A DNA stretch of 37,572 nucleotides, taken from Candidatus Lloydbacteria bacterium RIFCSPLOWO2_01_FULL_50_20. Lineage in GTDB: Bacteria; Patescibacteriota; Minisyncoccia; Phycocordibacterales; UBA6899. Of this stretch, positions 8,962-18,072 are shown in pieces. The translations under genes were made by a program, and so were the position numbers. The notes below the pieces were generated by a model. That model was given only the letters and a program-made list of their open reading frames with translations. It did no database searches and was not told the origin of the DNA. The DNA lies in the NCBI GenBank assembly GCA_001821435.1, contig MHLP01000006.1, forward strand, positions 1 to 37,572. Reading direction: 5' to 3'. The stretch's first letter is position 1, and each line of letters opens with the position of its first letter.

Positions 8962-10977
8962 TCATAACAACCGACTTTGCTCAAGGAGCGCCTTCGCCGA
9001 CGGAAGTTTCCGTCTGAAAAATGTGGTGAGGTTTTCCTTTGCGTCTCTGATGCGCGACTCCTCCATGAACTCGGTGCGGAACCGGCGGCTCACCATCGGA
9101 TTGACCGATTGACCCGTTTTCAAATGTTCCTGACGGATGGCAGCGGCAAATCTCCATGACCAGAGGTAGCTGTAGAATGACGCATCGTACCCGTCGCCGA
9201 AAATACACGGGAAATTATTCGGGAATCGGTCATGCTCGTACACAGGGAGCACACCGACTTCGGCCTGAATGCGGCGCACCACTCTTTGCACAAAACCGAC
9301 TCCTGGCGTCTTTGAATGCAGCGTGAGATCGATCAGACTCCGTTCAAGATATTCAAGCAGACTCCAGCGTCCGTAACTATCAACAACCGTACGCTGGCGA
9401 TGCATCGCGAGCAGCAGTTTGAACGGAGCAGGTTTTCCCTTTTTCCCGCGGGTCATTTCGACCAACGTCTCTATGTCCCATGCCCAGTTTTCCATAAGTA
9501 CGCTCGGGATCTCAATGACATCCCACTCGATGTTCATCGGACTCGTCGCGAGATATTCCGACTTGATGAGGACTTCCTGCAGCATATGACCGAACTCATG
9601 AAAAAGTCCAATCACGTCTTTATGTGAAAGACACTGCTCATCCCCTTCTCCCGAATTGGCCATGTTGAGATGAATGATGACCAATGGGAGGCGAATCTCT
9701 TTCCTTCCCAGTTTGAGCCTCGTCAAAACACTCTGCGTCCACAGACCTTCGGATTTCACGACTTCACCCACCCGTGCATACGGATCAAGATAGAAGCCGC
9801 CCAAGAGTTCCCCGCTGTGTTCATACACTTCAAAGAAGCGTACGTGCGGAAGCCAACCTTTGACATCCGGCCGCTCCCTGATCTTCACTCCATACATTTT
9901 CTCCGCGAGAGCAAAGAGCGTGCGGAGCACGCGGCGAAATGTGAGATATGGCTCAAGGTCGACGCCGGTAAAACCGAACTGCTTTTTGAGGAATCGATTC
10001 TTTGCGTATTCGACATCCCACGCTTCGAGCGCATATCCGAGTTCAACTTTTGAAAACCTTTTGAGCCTTCTCAATTCTTCTCTGGCGCTCTGACAGATCT
10101 TCCGGCGCATTGAGTCAAGGAACCGCACGGCTCTCCGCGGAGATTCGCCCATGAGATCCTCTGCGATGAATTCGGCGTGGCTCTTCTTCCCGAGCCGCCG
10201 CGCGACATGGTGACGCAAAAGCAACAAGCGTTCAGCCACATGGCGATTGTCAAGCGCGGCGCTGCCCGCTCCGATATCGGACGCAGCGGTAGCAAAAGCT
10301 TTGTAAACGGCTTCGCGGAGCGATCGATCATCGGCAAATTCCAAGATGGGGACGCGCATCGCATCTTTTGCAAAAATCGCCCAACCCTCGCCGCCTGCGA
10401 GCTTTGCAGCCTCACGCATCATCGCTTTTGTGCTCTTGGGAATTCCTGAAAGCCGAGACTCGTCGGTCACGAGCTCTACTTTGTTGTTGAGCGAGAGTCC
10501 GAGATTTTTCCTGAAACGTTGTTCGAGTTCCTCGATCTCCGCTTCAAGCTTGCGCAGTCTTGCTTTTCCTTTTGGCGTCAGCAACACTCCATATTGCTTA
10601 AAAGATTCGAATTGAATGCCGAAGGCGCTCTTTTCTTCTTTACCGAGCTTGCGATAAAGCTCAGTGTGGCGAAATGATCGATGCGCGCGAAAAAATCTTT
10701 GATCGGACCAGATCTCCGCATAAGAGCAGCGAAGCAGTTTCGTGACTTCTCGATATGCTTCTTCAACCGCGGGAGTGCGCATGGATGAATATAGATTATC
10801 GAGGGGTCCCTCGATCTGTGCGATACGATCTTCCACGGCCTCATAATCTTCAACCAATCGTCTGAACGTCGGCCGCTCATTCACGACCGCATCGACGAGC
10901 GTTCGAAGCTCTTGAGTAAGCGTGCGTACTTCTTCCACTGCTTTTTTCAGATCAAATGTTGACCAATCGGGAAGCAT
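8962..10977 (-). CDS. M3-family metallopeptidase (oligoendopeptidase-like)
   Basis: HEFGHMLQ zinc motif (HExxH); start assigned to MLPDWSTFDLKK, the upstream ORF part looks non-coding. Confidence 0.88.
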   Translation of the reverse strand: MLPDWSTFDLKKAVEEVRTLTQELRTLVDAVVNERPTFRRLVEDYEAVEDRIAQIEGPLDNLYSSMRTPAVEEAYREVTKLLRCSYAEIWSDQRFFRAHRSFRHTELYRKLGKEEKSAFGIQFESFKQYGVLLTPKGKARLRKLEAEIEELEQRFRKNLGLSLNNKVELVTDESRLSGIPKSTKAMMREAAKLAGGEGWAIFAKDAMRVPILEFADDRSLREAVYKAFATAASDIGAGSAALDNRHVAERLLLLRHHVARRLGKKSHAEFIAEDLMGESPRRAVRFLDSMRRKICQSAREELRRLKRFSKVELGYALEAWDVEYAKNRFLKKQFGFTGVDLEPYLTFRRVLRTLFALAEKMYGVKIRERPDVKGWLPHVRFFEVYEHSGELLGGFYLDPYARVGEVVKSEGLWTQSVLTRLKLGRKEIRLPLVIIHLNMANSGEGDEQCLSHKDVIGLFHEFGHMLQEVLIKSEYLATSPMNIEWDVIEIPSVLMENWAWDIETLVEMTRGKKGKPAPFKLLLAMHRQRTVVDSYGRWSLLEYLERSLIDLTLHSKTPGVGFVQRVVRRIQAEVGVLPVYEHDRFPNNFPCIFGDGYDASFYSYLWSWRFAAAIRQEHLKTGQSVNPMVSRRFRTEFMEESRIRDAKENLTTFFRRKLPSAKALLEQSRLL

Positions 10978-11124
10978 GAATATGCGCGCTTCCCCACCCT
11001 TCGTTTGTTTCTTTTCGATGAGGTAATTCACACATCCTCCACAAAAATGGCGAGGAACTTCTGCATTCATCCTAGCAACGAAGTATGGGGTGTCAACGTA
11101 TAATTTGCTATAAAACAGCTCGTA

Positions 11125-11152
11125 TTGACAAATTTTTAGAAAAGAGTACAAT
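11125..11152 (+). promoter_or_regulatory. Sigma70-like promoter for the intergenic RNA
   Basis: TTGACA-16 nt-TACAAT directly upstream of the structured region. Confidence 0.7.
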
Positions 11153-11159
11153 GTCTTCA

Positions 11160-11534
11160 GAGTAAGCCGTTGATCGTTAAGGGGGTAACTCCCTTTTCTC
11201 TCCACTCTTTGCTGTGGTTTGCTTCCGCGGGTGCTTCCGGATACAAACAGCATAGCAATGAGGCTTTCGACCCTCCACACAGACTACATAAACGTAGGAA
11301 GTGGGAACCACCGAAAACAGGTTCGGCTTACCACCGATCCGTGGGGCGATCAACGGCTGAATTCCCGACGAGTATCGGGAGTTGTCACTGACCCGGGGCG
11401 GGGAAAGTGAGATGTGACAGATTTTTTTAAAAGTCTGTCATTTCTCACCCCGCCCCGGCAAGGTGCCTCGCCTAGAGGCTACGGCCAAAGGCAAAATGTT
11501 TTGCAAACAAAAACTTGCTCCGGCAAGTTTTTTT
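11160..11534 (+). ncRNA. Candidate structured non-coding RNA of unknown family
   Basis: Promoter upstream; perfect 12-bp helix AGCCGTTGATCG (11164-11175) / CGATCAACGGCT (11347-11358); many local hairpins; large hairpin 11392-11458; terminator 11512-11534; no plausible coding content. Confidence 0.6.
11512..11534 (+). terminator. Rho-independent terminator
   Basis: AACTTGC-tccg-GCAAGTT followed by T-run. Confidence 0.8.
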
Positions 11535-11595
11535 TATGACCAAGGAACATTTCGCTCAAAAATAACAATGCGCGGTAAAACAAAACTGTTGCACA

Positions 11596-11632
11596 AAAAA
11601 CCCCGCAGCAGAGCAAGCGTGCTACGGGGTCA
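11596..11632 (-). terminator. Terminator of 956-aa gene
   Basis: minus strand GACCCCGTAGCACGCTTGCTCTGCTGCGGGGTTTTTT. Confidence 0.65.
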
Positions 11633-11640
11633 AAACAAAT

Positions 11641-14511
11641 TTAGACAGGATTCGGGAGGAAAGCCTCCCAATCAAACTTGAATCCGGCAAGCGCGAGCCT
11701 CGCGATCTGGTCATACCGGAGATACCTGAAGAGGAACGGAAGTTGCGGTCCCTCAGCCGGAATACCGATCCACGACACGCCCGAGTTATTCGGCGGAAAA
11801 CCGTGCTCACCATACCGGTCGGTATGGACGCCGGGGGCGCACATATGAAAGAGCTTTTGTGCGGTGATCCCCGTACCGAAGAAATGCTTATCGCCGAAAG
11901 TGGTGATGCAGTAGCGGCCTTCCATGATCCTCGTCGGGTTGCCCCGCAAAAGGTCATTAGAAATCGCACCGCCAACTGTGTCGCCCCAGCTTTTCATCCG
12001 GGTGGGTGAATCGCGGAGATCCATCCCCCACTCATAACCGCCATCAACGCGAACGGTACCCCACGCACAGAAAAAGTTCGAGTACATCGGATCCCGCACA
12101 AATTTCTGCACATACTCCCGATTCTTCTTCCAATAATTTTCCTGGAGAAGCATCGCACGCATGACCCGAGCGTACATGAAGCTTTCGGTGAGTCTTCGAT
12201 CGACAGTGCGCTCGAAGTGATTCCCTGTGCCCCAATTGATGATGCCGAGGTCGCGTCCGTCTTTCAGTTTGCCGTAATGCTCGGAGACCGGCTTAACGAC
12301 CACCCCGGACTCTTTGGCGCGACGCAAGATCGCGCTGTAGTAGTCCATATTGGGCTCCATGAAGCGATCGAGCATCTCTTCCACCTGAAGCTTCGGGTGG
12401 TCAAGGCCGAGAACATCCTGATGTTCAAGGCTAAACTGCTGATACTCATTGAAGAGCCGCAAACACTCGGCACCATTCGCTTTTTGCGCACGCTCATACA
12501 TCAAGCGGGAAATGTCCTCGACATCGGTCCGCGACAACTGCTGCGGATCGGGCTGGAAATGCCCTTCGAAGTGGTTTCCCTGGGTCGGGTCGTCGTTCGA
12601 GCTCCACACGTGGATCCCGAACTTTTTGCTTCCCAAGTATCCCGAAACGCGCATCGAGTGAATGACCGCCTCTGCCAGTCCCAGTCGCCTCCGCAATGCA
12701 TCGCACCAAACGTATTCTTTGGCGCGCGAGCCGATGTGCTTGTCAGTGTCGATCATGTACCAAGCATATCGAGCGGTTCCGAAGTCCGGGTACAAGACCT
12801 TGCTTTCATTAGCGCCTTTTTTCTTGAGAGCGATCAAGGAAAGCGGGCGCGTGAGCGGCCAAAAATCCTGAGCAACGATGTCTCCGTGATATCTGAAGAC
12901 GAGCGCGCCGGGCTTGAATTGATCGTTAAACACTGCCTGCTGGAGCGGATGCACCATACGGATCGTGCTCCGGAGTTCCCTGCGCAGATATTCATCATCG
13001 ATCAAGGTCGGCGCCACAAAGATCTGCACCGAATCCCGCTTGCCGTCATGATCCGCCTCACGCACCGTGTCGCGCTCTTGAAGAGCGAACGGGTGGCAGA
13101 TCACGGTCGTCTGCGCGATGTCCTTCCGCAGGATCTTGGGACCCGCCTTCCGCGCCGCAAAATCGGCAAGAAGGGCATCTGTCACCCGAATATGGGACGG
13201 GATATGGATCGCGATCGACGGTTTGTCGTTGATGCGCAAATGCGTCGAACCGAAGCCGACGATCTCGACGTTGGGCACGAGCTCCTGCAGCATCTTGAGA
13301 AAGAGCGAACGGAGTTTCGGCGCGAACCGATTGATCTCCTGCGCAGCAATAGCGGTCGTCACCGAGCGCGTATGCTGTTTCGTCTTCTTGTCGATCTCGT
13401 CTTCACAATGCTGATAGGTCTTCTTGTCGCCGTTCTTAAGGGCATGACGCTGAAGCACCAGCTGCGCTTGGATCTCTTGCTTCAAACGATTCTGTTTCCT
13501 GGTGCGCAAGTTGTTGATCGCATCGTACGTAAGCGTATTGATGAGGAGTTCGTCCATGTACCCAAGAACCATCACGATCTTCCCTGAATACTCGGGTTCG
13601 CTTTTTTTGCCCTCCTTATCGACGGGCTTGGTCATGACTTTGTAGAGCCCGGAGAACACGTTCGCCGCACGCTCGATCGGTGTCTCAAAAACGACTTCGT
13701 CATCAGGCCGCCTCTCGAGGATCAACTCCGCTTCTTTTCGATAATCCGGATCAAGGATCTCGGTGTTGATATCAAGCCCGGAAAGCCTTGCGCGATACAC
13801 TAAAAGTGCACCCGCGGCTTTTATGATCTGCAGCGCAAAGACATTCGTGAGCACGACAACGTCAACGCCGTGAGTTTCCGCCTCCGCAAGTTTCCGGCGG
13901 AGCGGGTTTAACTCGATGTCCGGGTTGTAACGCAAGCCCAAATTCGCACCGTTGAAGACCGCCCACTTCGGATCTTTCGCTTTAACGGAGATCCGGTGCG
14001 GCTCATTGAACGAGCTCTCGGGAAGCGTAATGTCCGGGATCTTGTCGAGCCACCCTTTTTCAAGATAGCCACCCATACCGGGAACCATGACAACGCTCGG
14101 CGTTTTGGATGAAACACCGCGGATCCATTTCGATCGCTCCTTCACCCACTCGAGCGGGATGTAGGAATGGATCTTTTGCCACTCTTCGATCGCGGCATTC
14201 CACTCACTCGGTGCCAGAGACCGCAGATAGTCTTTAAGAAGATCGTGGTTCTGTTTTGACCACACAACCCCCTTCACCAACTTCGTGAAGTGTCCGAGCG
14301 AAAGCGAAGATTTTTCTTTCGCAAGTTCATTCTTATGGGCCTCGATCACGCCCTTGTAGAGAGACTCGATGCCGCCCCTCGCGACCAGCGCGCCGCTTTC
14401 AACTTTCGTCATCACAAACTGACGCAATCCTTTGACTTCGGGAAAAGCCGCAAGCGCTGTCTTCCGTTTATTAATCATTATTCCCTCCTGGGGAGTGCTT
14501 TCAATGAACAA
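11641..14511 (-). CDS. Large (~950 aa) protein of unknown function; possible metallophosphoesterase-like C-terminal half
   Basis: Single long ORF; C-terminal motifs MIDTDKHIGS, SSNDDPTQGNHFE, TGNHFE, FGDKHF, GVHTDRYGEHG recall the calcineurin-like phosphoesterase motif order (weak). Confidence 0.55.
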   Translation of the reverse strand: MFIESTPQEGIMINKRKTALAAFPEVKGLRQFVMTKVESGALVARGGIESLYKGVIEAHKNELAKEKSSLSLGHFTKLVKGVVWSKQNHDLLKDYLRSLAPSEWNAAIEEWQKIHSYIPLEWVKERSKWIRGVSSKTPSVVMVPGMGGYLEKGWLDKIPDITLPESSFNEPHRISVKAKDPKWAVFNGANLGLRYNPDIELNPLRRKLAEAETHGVDVVVLTNVFALQIIKAAGALLVYRARLSGLDINTEILDPDYRKEAELILERRPDDEVVFETPIERAANVFSGLYKVMTKPVDKEGKKSEPEYSGKIVMVLGYMDELLINTLTYDAINNLRTRKQNRLKQEIQAQLVLQRHALKNGDKKTYQHCEDEIDKKTKQHTRSVTTAIAAQEINRFAPKLRSLFLKMLQELVPNVEIVGFGSTHLRINDKPSIAIHIPSHIRVTDALLADFAARKAGPKILRKDIAQTTVICHPFALQERDTVREADHDGKRDSVQIFVAPTLIDDEYLRRELRSTIRMVHPLQQAVFNDQFKPGALVFRYHGDIVAQDFWPLTRPLSLIALKKKGANESKVLYPDFGTARYAWYMIDTDKHIGSRAKEYVWCDALRRRLGLAEAVIHSMRVSGYLGSKKFGIHVWSSNDDPTQGNHFEGHFQPDPQQLSRTDVEDISRLMYERAQKANGAECLRLFNEYQQFSLEHQDVLGLDHPKLQVEEMLDRFMEPNMDYYSAILRRAKESGVVVKPVSEHYGKLKDGRDLGIINWGTGNHFERTVDRRLTESFMYARVMRAMLLQENYWKKNREYVQKFVRDPMYSNFFCAWGTVRVDGGYEWGMDLRDSPTRMKSWGDTVGGAISNDLLRGNPTRIMEGRYCITTFGDKHFFGTGITAQKLFHMCAPGVHTDRYGEHGFPPNNSGVSWIGIPAEGPQLPFLFRYLRYDQIARLALAGFKFDWEAFLPNPV

Positions 14512-14659
14512 AGCCTGAATTCATTCTATTGAGCTTTGTTAAAATAGACAGCTTGACATCGTAAAAAAATGCCGGTCGCGTGCGAACAGAAGCTGATTGA
14601 CACAACCCGCCGCGCACGTAACATTGACTCAGATAGTTTCTTGTTACGGAGAATGAAAC

Positions 14660-15820
14660 ATGCTCTTTATACAACGGATCTTTGCCCATCCGACGCTCGC
14701 GCAGATCCCGCGCCCAGCGATCGTCGTGTTCATGCTCATCCTTGGCACAATGTTTCCGGATATTCCGCTTAAGGCGAGTATCACGCTCATGGCGCTCGCG
14801 TTCGTGCAAAATGCGGCCTACTCCCTCCAAAGCCGCGCCGGTAATCGCACAAGCAATCTTTACCATTTCATTGCCGCGGTCTTTTCAAAGCTCGTCTTCT
14901 TCGTCACCCTGAGCTTTCTGGTGCACATCCAGGTCACGCTCAATGTGCTTCTCACGTACATTCTGGGTACGATGCTCGGGAGCGTCTACGGTACGCGGCT
15001 TTCCATTGTTATAGAGAAGATGCTCGGTGCGGTAGCCGATCTCGGCGAAGAAGTGAAGGGTCAAGCACTGCCGCTTTCTAGGGCCATGCTCGGGCTCACG
15101 ATATTACTTGTCCTTGAGCTCGCGGCTATCGGGTATTACGGCGTTCAATATGACCTCTACATGTTGGCGATCATTGCGCTTGCTGCGTATGTGTCAGATC
15201 TACTTTTTGCCATATTGCGTGTTGCCCGCAATACCGATGCGTACTGGTTTCACTTGAGCTTCGCGGTCATTCAGGCTGCGGCCGGATTCGCCGTCTTTTC
15301 CGTACTCGTCAAGATGAACGGTGACTGGTTTCTCTTCGCTCCGTATCTGACTGGTGCGGTGCTGGGAAGCCTTATGGGCGCTGAAGCAGGAAAACGCTTC
15401 GGAAAACACCTTAAGGCTTCCTGGAACGCGCAAGATCTGAAAAAAAACGTGGTACCGCTTCCGATCAAGCAAGGTATCGCCTGCGCTTTATTGCTTGTGC
15501 CGCACCTCCTCTACTTCGGTCTTGGGAGTCTGGCACAACAACTGCTCATCCTCGGCGCTGCATTGCTCCAAACGAGCGCTTTCACCGTCATATCAAGGGC
15601 GCGGCAGCGAAATCATGAACTCTATATTGAGTGGGCATCGATCTTTTCAAATGGTATTTGGTTCGTGACGTTCAATATCCTTGTCGTCAATGAGCTTGCA
15701 GGCTATCTGTTGATCCCGTTTCTGGTCGGTACCGGCATTGGGAGTCTCTGGGGACAAGCATTCGCCATGTCTATAGAAAAACAGATCGGTGCGTTCGTGA
15801 ATACCGAAGAAAAGAAATAA
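14660..15820 (+). CDS. Polytopic membrane protein with three internal repeats
   Basis: Repeats SRAGNRTSNLYHF..GTMLGSVYG..IEKMLGA / RVARNTDAYWFHL..GAVLGSLMG..GKHLKA / SRARQRNHELYIEW..GTGIGSLWG..IEKQIGA. Confidence 0.8.
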   Translation: MLFIQRIFAHPTLAQIPRPAIVVFMLILGTMFPDIPLKASITLMALAFVQNAAYSLQSRAGNRTSNLYHFIAAVFSKLVFFVTLSFLVHIQVTLNVLLTYILGTMLGSVYGTRLSIVIEKMLGAVADLGEEVKGQALPLSRAMLGLTILLVLELAAIGYYGVQYDLYMLAIIALAAYVSDLLFAILRVARNTDAYWFHLSFAVIQAAAGFAVFSVLVKMNGDWFLFAPYLTGAVLGSLMGAEAGKRFGKHLKASWNAQDLKKNVVPLPIKQGIACALLLVPHLLYFGLGSLAQQLLILGAALLQTSAFTVISRARQRNHELYIEWASIFSNGIWFVTFNILVVNELAGYLLIPFLVGTGIGSLWGQAFAMSIEKQIGAFVNTEEKK

Positions 15821-15837
15821 TTTCTGCACATAAAAAA

Positions 15838-15868
15838 CAAAGACCCTCGGGGAACCGGGGTCTTTTTT
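15838..15868 (+). terminator. Rho-independent terminator
   Basis: AAAGACCCtcggggaaccgGGGTCTTTTTTT. Confidence 0.8.
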
Positions 15869-15909
15869 TATTCTCCAAACGCGCAACAAGCAGATCGGCA
15901 GAAAACCGA

Positions 15910-16533
15910 TCATTTTATGCCAAGCAGGGCAAATAATTGCGCCCGTACCGCACTGACATTTTCTTTTTTTGTCGCGGAAAAAGGAACACAGGAAATATCG
16001 GGGAATTCCTGCAGAATATGGGCGAGCGCTTTTGTGCGCTCATTCTTGGTAAGCTTGTCGATCTTGTTCGCGAGGAGAAGCATCGGATGCCCTTCGGCGC
16101 GCGCGACATGGATAAGGTCGCGGTCATGATCCGTGACCCCTATCCGCGCATCAATGATAAGCACGAGAAGTTTCGGCTTCACTTCACCGCCCGACAGATA
16201 CCAGAGAATATGTTTCCGGATCTTTTCCCGTGCATCAGCGGGTATTTTTGCGTATCCATATCCGGGCAGGTCGACGAAATACCCCTTGCCGCCTACTTCA
16301 AAAAAGTTGATCTCCTGCGTTTTTCCCGGGGTCGCGCTCGTCCGCGCAAGCTTTGCATGTAAAAGCGCGTTTATGGTGGACGATTTACCGACATTCGACC
16401 GCCCGACGAATGCGACCTGCGGTTTTTTGTCATGGATGATCGGGTCGGACCCGCGGATACCGCGCGCAAAGACCGCACGGATATCGTGCGTATGATGAAA
16501 ATTGTTTTTCTTTTCTTTTTGGAGTTTCTTCAT
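15910..16533 (-). CDS. ysxC: Ribosome biogenesis GTP-binding protein YsxC/EngB
   Basis: VAFVGRSNVGKSSTINALL, TPGKTQEINFFEV, DLPGYGYAKI, NKIDKL. Confidence 0.95.
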   Translation of the reverse strand: MKKLQKEKKNNFHHTHDIRAVFARGIRGSDPIIHDKKPQVAFVGRSNVGKSSTINALLHAKLARTSATPGKTQEINFFEVGGKGYFVDLPGYGYAKIPADAREKIRKHILWYLSGGEVKPKLLVLIIDARIGVTDHDRDLIHVARAEGHPMLLLANKIDKLTKNERTKALAHILQEFPDISCVPFSATKKENVSAVRAQLFALLGIK

Positions 16534-16568
16534 AGTGAGATACTAACAGAATCGGCATGGACAAGAAA

Positions 16569-16673
16569 GCCCCGTAGTGAGCTCACGCTTGTCTGCGCCG
16601 CACTCGGTCAAAGAGCAAGCGAAACTTGTTCTTCTTCCTCGCTATCGCAGTAAAAGCAGCGCTACCACAGGGC
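16569..16673 (-). repeat. Long palindromic element, family A copy 1 (about 105 bp)
   Basis: Reverse complement aligns over most of its length with 35438-35546 (GCCCTGTRGTAGCGCT..AGCGAGG.AGA.GAACAAGT..CTTG..ACCGAG..CTACGGGGC). Confidence 0.75.
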
Positions 16674-16743
16674 TGGTCCCGCAAATAACGAACGGTCATT
16701 TGCGGGAGCATTGTTCTTCCTCCGTCGGTACTTTGTTTACTGG

Positions 16744-16888
16744 TGTGGGCCAGAATGCCATGGGCGTAAGCCCGTGGATGAATGGCCACAGTGATAAGTG
16801 CGCGCGGTGGCGCGCTCCTATTCCAGAAAAACAACCCTGAAGCCACCCGTGAAATATCCCGCCCGTAAGGGCGGGATAGACGGGTGGC
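16744..16888. repeat. Two nested palindromes (families C and B)
   Basis: TGTGGGCCA..CCATGGGC-gtaa-GCCCGTGG..TGGCCACA; GCCACCCGtgaaaTATCCCGCCC-gtaa-GGGCGGGATAgaCGGGTGGC. Confidence 0.75.
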
Positions 16889-16893
16889 ATGTT

Positions 16894-17079
16894 TTACTTT
16901 TTGTTGCAATCTCCGCACGACTGACCACCTTCGTTGTAATTCGCACCCCCCCGATAGCGATAAGGGTGATCGACATGCAGGGTTTTCAAAAACCCCATGT
17001 CGCGGAAACAGAGCACGCAAAACTCGTTGGGTTGCGCCACCGCGCGCTCGAATTGCTTCTGCCGGAGATCATTCGCCAT
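16894..17079 (-). CDS. Small Cys/His-rich (zinc-binding, HNH-like?) protein
   Basis: MANDLRQKQFERAVAQPNEFCVLCFRDMGFLKTLHVDHPYRYRGG...QSCGDCNKK; start trimmed; SD-like AAGGAA upstream. Confidence 0.6.
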   Translation of the reverse strand: MANDLRQKQFERAVAQPNEFCVLCFRDMGFLKTLHVDHPYRYRGGANYNEGGQSCGDCNKK

Positions 17080-17252
17080 CACAGTTCCTTTCTCGTTGGT
17101 GTGCGTTCCTGAATAAATAATTACCCAAAAATACGATTTTGTCAACACTACGCGACAGACAAAGAAAATCGTTTCCGCCCTACGCATGAAACGCGGGACA
17201 CGGAATGAGATGTGTTATACTTTCAAGCATCATTATCCGTTTCACATCGACC

Positions 17253-18011
17253 ATGGAAAACGAAACTCAACAAAAGAAAAAAAATGATCTCAGCATCCCG
17301 ATCGCTATCGTCATCGCCGGTGTCGTCATCGGAGGCGCGATAATCTTCTCGAATAACACAGAGCCTCTTGGCGCCCCAAGGCCGACGGGTATTACAGGAG
17401 TTTCGGGTCAGCAACTTGCAGACGCAGCGAGTGCGAAAGCGCCAGTCGCCGAGTTAACGCTTCGTCCGGATGATCATGTGTTCGGTAATCCCGCCGCCGA
17501 CGTACTCATCGTCGAATATTCCGATACTGAATGCCCATTCTGCAAAAGATTCCATGTCACCATGCTTGAGATCATGAATGAATATGAAAATACCAGCAAT
17601 GTCGCATGGGTGTATCGTTACTTCCCTCTTGATTCCATCCACCCGAAGGCGCGCAAGGAAGCGGAAGCATTGGAGTGCGCAAACGAACTCGGCGGCAACG
17701 ATGTTTTTTGGAAATATCTGGATAAAATATTCGAGATCACGCCGGCAAACAACGGGCTCGATGCCGCACAACTACCGATCATTGCGGCGGGACTAGGACT
17801 TGATGTCGCAAAATTCAACGCATGTCTTTCAAGCGGAAAATATGCCGAACGCGTACAAAAAGACTATGAAAGCGGCGGCAATGTCGGCGTAGGCGGTACG
17901 CCATATAGCGTCGTCTGGAACAGAAAGACCGGAAAACAAGAACCCATCGAAGGAGCATTGCCGTTCGCGGGAGTAAAAAATATTCTCGAAAAAGTGCTTT
18001 CAGCAAAATAA
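17253..18011 (+). CDS. DsbA/thioredoxin-fold disulfide oxidoreductase, membrane anchored
   Basis: N-terminal TM; VEYSDTECPFCKRFH CxxC; GVGGTPYSVV cis-Pro loop. Confidence 0.92.
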   Translation: MENETQQKKKNDLSIPIAIVIAGVVIGGAIIFSNNTEPLGAPRPTGITGVSGQQLADAASAKAPVAELTLRPDDHVFGNPAADVLIVEYSDTECPFCKRFHVTMLEIMNEYENTSNVAWVYRYFPLDSIHPKARKEAEALECANELGGNDVFWKYLDKIFEITPANNGLDAAQLPIIAAGLGLDVAKFNACLSSGKYAERVQKDYESGGNVGVGGTPYSVVWNRKTGKQEPIEGALPFAGVKNILEKVLSAK

Positions 18012-18072
18012 AAACAGGTCGCACGAGGGTCCCGCCCACAGGGGCATGGTATTCGCGGGTGACCTGTTTTTA
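18012..18072. terminator. Bidirectional terminator
   Basis: AAAACAGGTC ... GACCTGTTTTTA. Confidence 0.7.

Noticed and set aside
11170-11410. Small plus ORFs of 73 and 63 aa in the ncRNA region
   Set aside because: Non-ATG or weak starts, low-complexity basic translation, overlapping strong RNA helices; treated as non-coding.
11160-11534. RNase P RNA, tmRNA or SRP RNA identity for the structured RNA
   Set aside because: ACAGGTTCGGCTTAC resembles part of the RNase P CR-V segment, but no GAGGAAAGTCC partner; no tRNA-like GGTTCRANTCC...CCA end or tag ORF; no SRP GGAAG/AGCAGCC domain. Left as unknown.
12217-13587. 456-aa plus-strand ORF
   Set aside because: Fully antisense to the 956-aa coding frame; composition rich in H/R/D typical of shadow frames; no ribosome-binding context considered convincing.
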